A stretch of 64,000 nucleotides of DNA from Fluviispira multicolorata (GTDB lineage: Bacteria; Bdellovibrionota_B; Oligoflexia; Silvanigrellales; Silvanigrellaceae): assembly GCF_009208585.1 (NCBI RefSeq), contig NZ_WFLN01000006.1:1-64000 (forward strand), given 5' to 3'. The position numbers and the translations under genes were made by a program. Position 1 is the first letter of the stretch; every line of letters begins with the position of its first letter. Below are positions 36,122 through 43,516 of the stretch, one piece after another. The notes beneath the pieces are model-generated. The model saw nothing but the letters and a program-made list of their open reading frames with translations, had not been told where the DNA came from and searched no databases.

Positions 36122-37228
36122 ATGAAAAATATTCTGTTTTTTAACCAAACAATCGATTTTGGCGGACACGAAATCATGTCTCTCGAAATCATAAAAGAGT
36201 TTTCATTGAATAATTCTGTAAATGTGATTATATGTATTCATAAAATGAATGAAAAATTTTACAATGAATTGCTTAAAATTAATAATATCAAAATTATTTT
36301 CCATAAAATTAATTATTCAAAATTCGATTTCATAAGAGGTTTTTTTTATTTCTTCTTTAGTAATTCCTTAAAGAAAATTTTAATATCAGAAAATATTGAT
36401 ACAGTTATTGCTATACAAGGTTCGATAAAAATGTCAGCTATTATACATTTTGTCACTCGACGTTTTAATATTAACTCTTTTTCTTACATTCCATTTCACT
36501 TTAAAAGTATTAAAAGAAATATAATTAATAAATTAGTTATAAAATTTTTATTTAAATTACCTAAAAATTACTTAGTTTTATCAGATTACTGGAAAAAAGA
36601 GTTATTATTGATTACCAAAAGAAAAAAAGAAGATTTTTATATAATCAAAAACTTCTTCCCAGAAAATGAAATGCAGATTGAAAAAAGAGGAAATACTTCT
36701 GATAATAAAAAAAATATTTATCTTATTGGAAGAATTTGTGAACAAAAAAACCAAATTTTTCTTTGCGATGCAATAAAATCTTTTCCTAATTTATCTGAAA
36801 TCTATAATTTTTATATCGTTGGAAATCGCGTAGATTATGATATTATCTCAAATCATATATCTGTAAAATCAGGAAAAATAAAAATACTGCCATGGAGTAG
36901 TTTAAATACAATTTATTCAAATGCTGATATCATTCTCATGACTTCACATTATGAAGGAGTACCACTCGTTGTCATTGAAGCAATGGCCTTAAAAAAACCA
37001 CTTGTTTTACCAGGAATAAAAGAATTAAAAGATTTTACCCTACCAGAATTGATATACGAACCTGAAAACCTATCTTCTCTAAACTTCGTATTAACAGAAA
37101 ATGTTTCAAAATTTTCAGATGAAGTAATCCAAAGAAATTATAATTATTACATAAATAACTTTTCAAAAGAATCATTTAAAAATGATTGTAGAGAGTTTTT
37201 AAACAATGTACTAAAAATTACTAAATAG
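36122..37228 (+). CDS. Glycosyltransferase family 4 protein
   Basis: A 368-residue GT-B glycosyltransferase. The N-terminal acceptor domain is short on motifs. The C-terminal donor domain has IYLIGRICEQKNQ and the family 4 signature SHYEGVPLVVIEAMALKKPLV with the E-x7-E spacing. It adds an activated sugar to an unknown acceptor, probably surface polysaccharide or LPS. AAAGGAA precedes the ATG. It is alone on its strand, and a divergent phosphotransferase-like gene suggests a shared envelope function. Confidence 0.85.
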   Translation: MKNILFFNQTIDFGGHEIMSLEIIKEFSLNNSVNVIICIHKMNEKFYNELLKINNIKIIFHKINYSKFDFIRGFFYFFFSNSLKKILISENIDTVIAIQGSIKMSAIIHFVTRRFNINSFSYIPFHFKSIKRNIINKLVIKFLFKLPKNYLVLSDYWKKELLLITKRKKEDFYIIKNFFPENEMQIEKRGNTSDNKKNIYLIGRICEQKNQIFLCDAIKSFPNLSEIYNFYIVGNRVDYDIISNHISVKSGKIKILPWSSLNTIYSNADIILMTSHYEGVPLVVIEAMALKKPLVLPGIKELKDFTLPELIYEPENLSSLNFVLTENVSKFSDEVIQRNYNYYINNFSKESFKNDCREFLNNVLKITK

Positions 37229-37407
37229 ACCAATTTTATATTTTTACTTTTTAGATCACTGAATAATTTTTTATATTTCCTTCTGAGAAGCTTTAAAAAA
37301 AATTTATTGTCAAACATTTTCTAAATATTCATTATTTCAAAACATTCTAATAATTGCTACACTCTCACTATATAAAACCTTCTTGCCTCTTTTTTGAAAG
37401 GTAAAAT

Positions 37408-37730
37408 ATGTTTGAAAAAGTGTCCAATTCAATCGTAAAAAAAGCCCTCTCAGCAATGAAGAAAAAAATAAGGAGCAATGGTTTTCTTTGTTTATAAAAG
37501 ATGCAAAGTTAACTGATGACGGAAGTGTAAAAAATTTTAAAAAATGGTCAAATTCCGAATTTTTTGGGAAGGGACAGGGACAAATACTCTCAATTGATAA
37601 AATTGAGAATGATGGAAAAACAGTTTTTGCCGAGTTTAAGTCGGCCGAATTGGGAACTTTCGATACATTTTGGAAATTTACAATTGAAAATGAAAAAATT
37701 TCAATACTTGAAGTTGGAGTGGTGAAATAG
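37408..37730 (+). pseudogene. Small gene split by a frameshift at an A7 run
   Basis: An ATG at 37408 with GAAAGG 6 bases upstream opens a frame MFEKVSNSIVKKALSAMKKK that closes early. A second frame, in -1 register, continues without ribosome site or ATG to 37730 (NKEQWFSLFIKDAKL and onward). The two join exactly at a run of seven A near 37460, giving one plausible protein of about 107 residues ending ILEVGVVK. Either the gene is broken, the run carries a sequencing error, or slippage makes the full product. I do not recognise the family; the size and the FKSAELGTFDTFWKF stretch recall a small alpha/beta NTF2-like protein, which is weak. Confidence 0.6.
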
Positions 37731-37779
37731 AAACTATTTATAGTATAAGCATAACCGACTAAAAAAAGTCAGACTATAT

Positions 37780-37828
37780 CCACCAAATAAAAAACCCACT
37801 CAATGAGAGTGGGTTTTTTATTTGGTGG
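37780..37828. terminator. Bidirectional terminator overlapping the tmRNA 3' end
   Basis: A 22-bp perfect stem (37780-37801 with 37807-37828) has a 5-base loop and A6/T6 tracts. It serves the small frameshifted gene on the plus strand and ssrA on the minus strand. Its arm includes the ACCTCCACCA-side bases of the mature tmRNA end (37823-37828), so 3' processing must cut inside the hairpin. Confidence 0.85.
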
Positions 37829-38185
37829 AGGTGCCGGGGATCGAACCCGGGTCCGGAAAGGAATTACAATCGGCGCCACATGCTTCTTCTTTCTTTAAAT
37901 CTTACTTATTAGCCGGGAAAAGACACCCTACCAAATAAGCCAGTTCGATTATTAGGAAAACTTAGCTACGAACAGAAGCTAACGATTGCCCGCACGTAAA
38001 TTAACGGCGATTTTGGATGCACGTGCTGCCACACCCAAGTCACCGGCTCTGTGCTTAATTAGGCAGCGAGAGCGGTAAGTTTTTGGTTGCCACTTCTGGC
38101 TGACACAGCGTTTTGAAGAGGTACTGTAACCAACCCCTGCATGCTCCTTATGCTCAGCTCTCTCCGTCGAGACCAGTTCACCCCC
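37823..38185 (-). ncRNA. ssrA: Transfer-messenger RNA (tmRNA)
   Basis: Both tRNA-like ends are present. The 5' end GGGGGTG pairs with CACCTCC next to the encoded CCA, and the conserved GGTTCGATCCC T-arm and CTGGTCTCGACGG follow their usual places. The 363-base length is normal. The resume frame is read GGC-AAC onward (38091 to 38059), encoding the proteolysis tag GNQKLTALAA and a TAA stop. The ALAA end is the standard ClpXP degron; the first residue is Gly instead of the common Ala. Confidence 0.97.
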
Positions 38186-38297
38186 GTAAAACTTAAATCC
38201 CTCAAAACATCCTATCCTGAGGGAACCGAATTCTAATTCTATTTTAATTAATTAGCAAGCTGTTTTCATAATTTGTAAAGATCTTTAAACTTCAGCT

Positions 38298-39956
38298 TTA
38301 TCCCTTTACCGCAGAAAGAATTAATTTTAAAAAATCGAAAGCATTTTGTGAATATTCAAATTTAATTAGTTTTTCACCAATCTTGCGAATATTCTTATTG
38401 TTATAAAACCAAACTGGTTTTGGCCAAACTATAAATGGAGCCTCAACAATCGATTTTTCAGGGAAATCTAAAAGATATCCATTATGAACAATACCTATTC
38501 CTGATTGAATATCCTCTAAGGTATGCCCTGGGTAAGCTCCCCACGTTGTCGAAGCAAATGCATAAGACAAAGCGGACCAACAATTTATTCCGATAGAACC
38601 ATAACGAAGGGAATCAATACAATTTTCAATTTCATTTTCATAAATTGAACGGGATTCTGGATCAACAATTAAAGAACAACTTAAACTTCCCCAGACCTTT
38701 TCGTTACAAAAGTCTGTTGCAAACTGAATAAAGGTAGGTATATCATGTGCACTTAATGCTGTTTCAGATATAATCCCACAAAAGGCTTCTTCTCTAAAAG
38801 CATAACTGTCATCTGTTTCTTTAATATCTGCAATTAGAGTCCAAGGAATACAATTCTTCTTTTTTTCTCCCAAAATCTCAGATTGGGGATATTTTTTTAG
38901 ATACTCATTATACCTCTGCTCAGCTCCTGGATAATAAGCAATTCGTGGTTTCAATTTAGATAATTCTTTGCGTAAGCAATTTAAAAAAAGCGCTCTTTGC
39001 TGCCATTCTTTACAAGTCACAATTAACTTAATTGCATTACAGTTAAAGCTTGCATTATTTTCCACTGCACTCGCAATTTGCTGCGCATGATACTCTAACT
39101 GTTCATCACTCCAAACCCCCGGAACAATAACAACAGGAGTGACACACCCTAATTCAGAAGTAATATTTTTAAAATTTCTCTTACTAATAGAATAATCTAA
39201 ATTCTCACTGAGCGGCCCAAATTCATTTCCCCAAATAATTTTATTATGAGTTCTATGCGATCCTGTAATATGTATATCTTCAATCAGATCATGTTCACAA
39301 AGCCATTGTGAAATTTCTACATCGCCTTTAATAAAGTAAAGAAAATTATCATTTATTAAATCCTCAAAAACCTTATTAAATATTTCAAATAAATAATCAT
39401 TAACTGGGTTTAATTTAACAATACAGACTTTTCCCTCAGAAAATAGTTTGTGCAAAGCATCAAGAGGAGCAATACTTGAAACATTTCCTGCTCCAAGAAC
39501 AAGACTCAATCCACCCAAATTCTTTTGAGTTTTATATATTGAACCTTGAGTAGGTTCTTTACTTTTTTGAATTCTGACCTCTGCTTTAAATCCTTTCCAA
39601 ATAATAGTGTCATAGAAATTTGCAGGCACCACCTGAGCTATATATTGATTTGATTTAGATTTATAAATTTTAGGTATTCTAGGGCTCCCTTTGGCTATTA
39701 ATGCTTTTTTAAGAAGTCTCATCTGCTTCATCACTATTGCAGGACCAAGTAAAAGCTCTTGTCCAGAAATCTCAGAATTAAACTCTAAACCTTTTGCTCT
39801 TACACAAATATCTGCCCATTGTTTAGATTCTGCTAAAAGTTTTTTCATGGCTTCAGTTAAATAATTTATTTTCTTTTGCAACCCTAGTTCTACCCAATGA
39901 TTTTTATTCTCATGAAGATTCCTCAATAGATTCTCAATTTTTTTTCGTTCATCCAT
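38298..39956 (-). CDS. Divergent aldehyde dehydrogenase-family protein
   Basis: A protein of about 552 residues with the ALDH fold pattern. The coenzyme loop reads HITGSHRTHNKIIWG, the Glu segment is ITSELGCVTPVVIVPG and the nucleophile region is NNASFNCNAIKL. Sequence between these motifs is far from the typical ALDH at 31569, and the loop FTGS is HITGS. It could be an acyl-CoA reductase-like or non-standard ALDH. I used the ATG at 39956 with GGAAGAG upstream; a TTG at 39977 is in frame. The C-terminal GKTL-like end is unusual in aromatic residues (FIVWPKPVWFYNN). Confidence 0.75.
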   Translation of the reverse strand: MDERKKIENLLRNLHENKNHWVELGLQKKINYLTEAMKKLLAESKQWADICVRAKGLEFNSEISGQELLLGPAIVMKQMRLLKKALIAKGSPRIPKIYKSKSNQYIAQVVPANFYDTIIWKGFKAEVRIQKSKEPTQGSIYKTQKNLGGLSLVLGAGNVSSIAPLDALHKLFSEGKVCIVKLNPVNDYLFEIFNKVFEDLINDNFLYFIKGDVEISQWLCEHDLIEDIHITGSHRTHNKIIWGNEFGPLSENLDYSISKRNFKNITSELGCVTPVVIVPGVWSDEQLEYHAQQIASAVENNASFNCNAIKLIVTCKEWQQRALFLNCLRKELSKLKPRIAYYPGAEQRYNEYLKKYPQSEILGEKKKNCIPWTLIADIKETDDSYAFREEAFCGIISETALSAHDIPTFIQFATDFCNEKVWGSLSCSLIVDPESRSIYENEIENCIDSLRYGSIGINCWSALSYAFASTTWGAYPGHTLEDIQSGIGIVHNGYLLDFPEKSIVEAPFIVWPKPVWFYNNKNIRKIGEKLIKFEYSQNAFDFLKLILSAVKG

Positions 39957-40370
39957 AAAATACTCTTCCCATGGCAAAATATATTAAATAATATTATATA
40001 ATAATAAGAGCATAATACAAAATGATTTAAAAGAATAGATTGAACAAAATATAACTTATTAAAGAGTAAAGTTTAAATTTTTTCAATAAAAATATAATTG
40101 CTCATATACTTAATATTTCATTTTCAAAATAGATCTTTCAAAAAATTCATCTCATATAAATGCGTAACAGTCTCATCGACTTTAAAAAAAGAAAAATTGT
40201 TTTTAAATTCCATCTTCAAATAAAAATTGCTCCCTGCTATTTACATAACACATAATATTTCGCTATAGTTACCCAGTTGGAAAAAGTAAGTCCATTACGT
40301 TTAGTTTACTTATCAAGTAGAGTGAGTGGCTGCTTTTTCTTTTTCCCTCTTTTTCAATGGAGAAAATGAT
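39957..40370. other. Intergenic region
   Basis: About 410 AT-rich bases between divergent genes. The promoter candidate at 40240-40269 is the only element I can support. The open frame that begins at a GTG at 40326 is an extension of the lipoprotein frame and lacks a ribosome site. Confidence 0.6.
40240..40269 (+). promoter_or_regulatory. Sigma-70-like promoter of the Ala/Pro-rich lipoprotein
   Basis: TTTACA (40240-40245), an 18-base spacer and TATAGT (40264-40269). A leader of about 95 bases would follow before the ATG at 40371. Confidence 0.55.
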
Positions 40371-40643
40371 ATGAAGTTAAAAGCTATACCGTTCGTAACT
40401 CTTTCCGCTCTTTTACTTTCTAGCTGCACAAGCACATGTGGTTCAAAATCTGAAGCACCAGCTACAGAAGCCGCTCCTACTGCAGATGCTGCTACACAAG
40501 CCCCAGCTGCTGATCCAAATGCTGCAGCTTCTCCTAGTACTGATGCAGCTGCACAAGCTCCAGCTGCTGATCCAAGTGCTGCAACTGCAGCAACAACTGC
40601 TCCGGCTGAACCCGCTCCAGCTGCAGAACCGACAGCAAAATAA
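40371..40643 (+). CDS. Ala/Pro-rich small lipoprotein
   Basis: A 90-residue protein. A signal peptide with lipobox LLLSSC is followed by a mature part made almost only of Ala, Pro, Thr, Asp, Glu and Gln. Two near-perfect repeats of 15 residues (DAATQAPAADPNAAA and DAAAQAPAADPSAAT) lie in the middle. Such low-complexity tails are probably extended and exposed; the role is unknown. The ATG at 40371 has GGAGA 7 bases upstream. The GC content is well above the neighbours because of Ala and Pro codons. Own promoter and a very strong terminator suggest high expression. Confidence 0.8.
   Translation: MKLKAIPFVTLSALLLSSCTSTCGSKSEAPATEAAPTADAATQAPAADPNAAASPSTDAAAQAPAADPSAATAATTAPAEPAPAAEPTAK
40485..40586 (+). 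repeat. Two tandem 45-base coding repeats
   Basis: Bases 40485-40529 and 40542-40586 encode DAATQAPAADPNAAA and DAAAQAPAADPSAAT. The copies differ at only a few bases, mostly third positions, so duplication was recent or is maintained by recombination. Repeat number may vary between strains. Confidence 0.7.
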
Positions 40644-40705
40644 GTTATTTTTAATAAAAAAAAGTCAGAGTAACACTACTCTGACTTTTTTTTATTAAAA
40701 ATAAC
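40644..40705. terminator. Perfect 29-bp bidirectional terminator
   Basis: Arms 40644-40672 and 40677-40705 are exact inverse copies around ACAC. Each arm has an A8/T8 tract giving T-runs in both directions. It directly follows the plus-strand lipoprotein stop and overlaps the last codons of the minus-strand lipoprotein gene. Confidence 0.9.
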
Positions 40706-41369
40706 ATTTCTCATTTGGAAATGAGAATCTTCTTTGTTTTTGTTTTTGCTGACAAGAGGTTCTCCCCAAAAATTGATGTAATTCAAAATTTAAGTAAGAG
40801 CTATTTTCACACCAATAAGAATTCCCCTTATTCCATGTTAAAACTAAATTTCTACTTATCTTATTTAACTTGTCTGGTGTTGAAACAGTTATTAAAACAA
40901 TACACGATTCTTTAGGTGACACATTTAAACTATTTACTATAATAAAATCGCTTTTTTTACTTAATTTAACTAAGAGACCTCGACATGAAATTATATTAAA
41001 ATCAGTTTTAAATGATATATTATAATCTGAATTTGGTACATTTTCAGGAGAAATTATTTTGATAGGAATCCCTGGAAATTCATCATTGAAAACTTGAAGA
41101 TTTTTTTCAGTTGAAAACCCACTGCGCGTCATATTTTTTGAATATTTTAATTTCCCATCATCCCAATGTAACTCAAAGGTTGCCATTTTAAAATAGTGAG
41201 GAACGCTAGAGCTAGGCTGTTCATTATAAATTAAAATATCTTGAGGAATTTCATATCCATTTTCATTCCGAGATAAAATATTGCGACCTGTTTTTTTCGT
41301 ACATGATAATATAAAAAAAATTAAAATTATTGAGTTTATAATACCTTTTTTAAAAGAACTTATCAACAT
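40695..41369 (-). CDS. Lipoprotein of unknown function
   Basis: A 224-residue protein with a signal peptide and lipobox (IILIFFILSC). The mature part is polar with several cysteine residues near the end (RTSCQQKQKQR). I do not recognise a family. It starts 20 bases after the RdgC-C-terminus-like gene and is probably co-transcribed. Its last codons lie within the strong terminator shared with the convergent Ala/Pro-rich lipoprotein gene. Confidence 0.7.
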   Translation of the reverse strand: MLISSFKKGIINSIILIFFILSCTKKTGRNILSRNENGYEIPQDILIYNEQPSSSVPHYFKMATFELHWDDGKLKYSKNMTRSGFSTEKNLQVFNDEFPGIPIKIISPENVPNSDYNISFKTDFNIISCRGLLVKLSKKSDFIIVNSLNVSPKESCIVLITVSTPDKLNKISRNLVLTWNKGNSYWCENSSYLNFELHQFLGRTSCQQKQKQRRFSFPNEKCYF

Positions 41370-41389
41370 TTCTTAACCACACAAATTAA

Positions 41390-41929
41390 CTAGATCGAAA
41401 CTTTATTATCTATCCATAATCTAATATTAGATAACTCTTCACTGAAATTTTTTGAAACACGAAGTTTCATATATTCTTTATAAAGCTCATCTATCAAATC
41501 AGTTAAAACCTGAGTATATAAAATCCTCTGAGATATATGAGCTTTAGAGTCTGCTTCAGATACCGAAGGAAGACGAATTGTACGTAATGAAAGATCTTCG
41601 CCTAATATAGAAAAACTCCACTGTCTTTCAGAATCCTGTAAAATAAATTTAGCTTCATGGACAAGCTTACCTGATCCCAAAGCACTTCCAGCTTCATAAG
41701 CATACGCTGGAGTTCCTCCTTTTAAACTATTTTCTCGAACAGAACCACTTGAACTGCTTAAAACAATTCTATCATCAATATAAAGGTGAAAGCTTTCAAA
41801 TTGTTTAATTGCAATTTTATGATTCTGTGTTTCACTCTTAAACCACAACCAAGTTAAAAACTCGCGACCTAAGAACGCTCTATTTGTTTGGAGAAAACAC
41901 AATCCTTCGTGTAAAAGCTCATTTGACAT
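41390..41929 (-). CDS. Protein like the C-terminal half of delta-proteobacterial RdgC-type proteins
   Basis: About 179 residues with the striking segment FLGREFLTWLWFKSE near the N-terminus, then a beta-rich middle and a helical end. I recall the same segment in the C-terminal half of longer proteins annotated as RdgC (recombination-associated) in Desulfovibrio-type bacteria, which would make this a stand-alone version without the N-terminal part. That is a memory-based inference. I chose the ATG at 41929 because GGAGG lies 10 bases upstream; the open frame runs to 41956. The gene is divergent from an inositol-monophosphatase-family gene with about 100 bases between the starts. Confidence 0.6.
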   Translation of the reverse strand: MSNELLHEGLCFLQTNRAFLGREFLTWLWFKSETQNHKIAIKQFESFHLYIDDRIVLSSSSGSVRENSLKGGTPAYAYEAGSALGSGKLVHEAKFILQDSERQWSFSILGEDLSLRTIRLPSVSEADSKAHISQRILYTQVLTDLIDELYKEYMKLRVSKNFSEELSNIRLWIDNKVSI

Positions 41930-42028
41930 TGTATCCATTCCTCCATTGCGACGCAATTTTGCGTTTTGTGCGAGGATACTCTAATACTCGCAAAGATGTT
42001 GAGCAATATGCTCGAAAGGATTTTTAAA

Positions 42029-42829
42029 ATGGAATCTCTAGAAATGATCTTCAAAACGGCTCAACTGTGCTCCGAAATCTCAACTAAAATGAGCCTTGAG
42101 TTTAAACATGGTAGCGATCCACAAAGTTTAAAAGCAGATAAATCATGGGTAACCTCAGCAGATCAAAAAATTGAAAAAGAACTCAGAAAAATTATTTTAC
42201 AAAATCACCCAACTCATTTTATTTATGGTGAAGAAGAGGGTGGAGATATTGGAGTTGACGAAGATACTTACACTTGGATTCTAGATCCAATAGATGGGAC
42301 ATTTAGTTTTGTCCATAATATCCCTTTTTATTCCTCACTTATTGCAGTGCTTAAAGGGAAAACACCAATTATTGGTTTCGCTTGCTTACCTGCAATGGGA
42401 ATAACAATGAGCGCTCAAAAAGGTAAAGGTGCTTACATTAATGGAGAAAAATATATTAAATCCCCCCTACTTGGCAGCAACCATATTGAAATTGTAGCAA
42501 CGGCAGATCCATACAGATTTTACCTCGAACAGAAGGGCGAAATTTTACAGACACTTTATGGTCAAAATAAAAAATCACGTACTTATCCCGATGCTCTTGG
42601 GTACTATTTACTTTTAAGAGGATCAGTACGTGCATTTATTGATCCAAAAGTCGAAATTTGGGATGTTGCTCCTTTTCATGTCATTTTACCAGAAGCAGGC
42701 TTTGCAATTCAAAGCTGGGACGAAAACAAGGAATTAAAACGAGGCAGCAGTGTAGCTTATTCTACCGATGAGAAAAATATGCCTATAAACTGTTCAGATA
42801 TACTTGAACTCACCAAAGGATTTGCTTAA
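42029..42829 (+). CDS. Inositol-monophosphatase-family phosphatase
   Basis: About 266 residues with all metal motifs of the family: GEEEGG, DPIDGTFSF and WDVAPFHVI. The magnesium-dependent family removes phosphate from inositol phosphate, histidinol phosphate, fructose bisphosphate or PAP. The substrate cannot be chosen from these motifs, and no his operon is present. I used the ATG at 42029 with AAAGGA upstream; the frame is open from 41966. Confidence 0.88.
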   Translation: MESLEMIFKTAQLCSEISTKMSLEFKHGSDPQSLKADKSWVTSADQKIEKELRKIILQNHPTHFIYGEEEGGDIGVDEDTYTWILDPIDGTFSFVHNIPFYSSLIAVLKGKTPIIGFACLPAMGITMSAQKGKGAYINGEKYIKSPLLGSNHIEIVATADPYRFYLEQKGEILQTLYGQNKKSRTYPDALGYYLLLRGSVRAFIDPKVEIWDVAPFHVILPEAGFAIQSWDENKELKRGSSVAYSTDEKNMPINCSDILELTKGFA

Positions 42830-42884
42830 AGTACAAGAATGGCTAATATTGCTTATTATATAGGCAAATAATATAGGAGTCGTT

Positions 42885-43490
42885 ATGAAATATATATACT
42901 CGTTCATTTTCAAAACGATTTTTATGGCTACTTTAGCTTTAACAAACGGATGCATTTCACTAACAGATAAAGAAGTTACCATTGAAAAAAGTGAACAAAT
43001 AACTCCAAAATGGGCACAAGAAAACTGGCAGAGCACAGATCACGAATCTATTCATTTTACTTTCAAGAAGAATGATGTTTACAATTTAAATTTGGGAATT
43101 AAACAAATTCAGGCTGCTGCTCAAATCCAAACTTCTTTTTTAGTAATGGAAAAAGTTCAAAAAACTTTACTGAACTTTCTGCCTGCCTCTTCCAATATTT
43201 CAAATAAAGAGAGAAACTCACTCGTCAATGAGCTTTCTGAGGCTGTTAGCAAGAATAGGTTAACAATCAACTTTAAACCTGTCTTGCCAAAAGCTATATA
43301 TTGGGAGTATCGCCAAAAGGATACTGACAATGGACTAGAAAAGTTTTATGTAATCTGGGTTTTACTTTCAGTTCCAAACTCAGATTACAAAGCAGCGTTA
43401 ATTTCAACTGCACTCACTTTAACAAAGTCATCTTCTTCAGATGCTGTTGATTTGGGGCAAAACATACTACAGAAAATGACTCCTCCTTAA
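42885..43490 (+). CDS. Lipoprotein of unknown function
   Basis: A 201-residue protein with a signal sequence and lipobox (TLALTNGC). The mature part is helical and charged, with a C-terminal region ALISTALTLTKSSSSDAVDLG. I do not recognise a family. TAGGAG precedes the ATG at good spacing. topB starts 26 bases later, so the two may share a transcript. Confidence 0.7.
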   Translation: MKYIYSFIFKTIFMATLALTNGCISLTDKEVTIEKSEQITPKWAQENWQSTDHESIHFTFKKNDVYNLNLGIKQIQAAAQIQTSFLVMEKVQKTLLNFLPASSNISNKERNSLVNELSEAVSKNRLTINFKPVLPKAIYWEYRQKDTDNGLEKFYVIWVLLSVPNSDYKAALISTALTLTKSSSSDAVDLGQNILQKMTPP

Positions 43491-43516
43491 AAAGAGTCGC
43501 AGATACAAGGTGAGAT

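Noticed and set aside
40438-40698. Long frame overlapping the Ala/Pro-rich lipoprotein
   Set aside because: Out-of-frame reading of GC-rich repeats; Leu/Gln monotony, no ribosome site, runs through the terminator.
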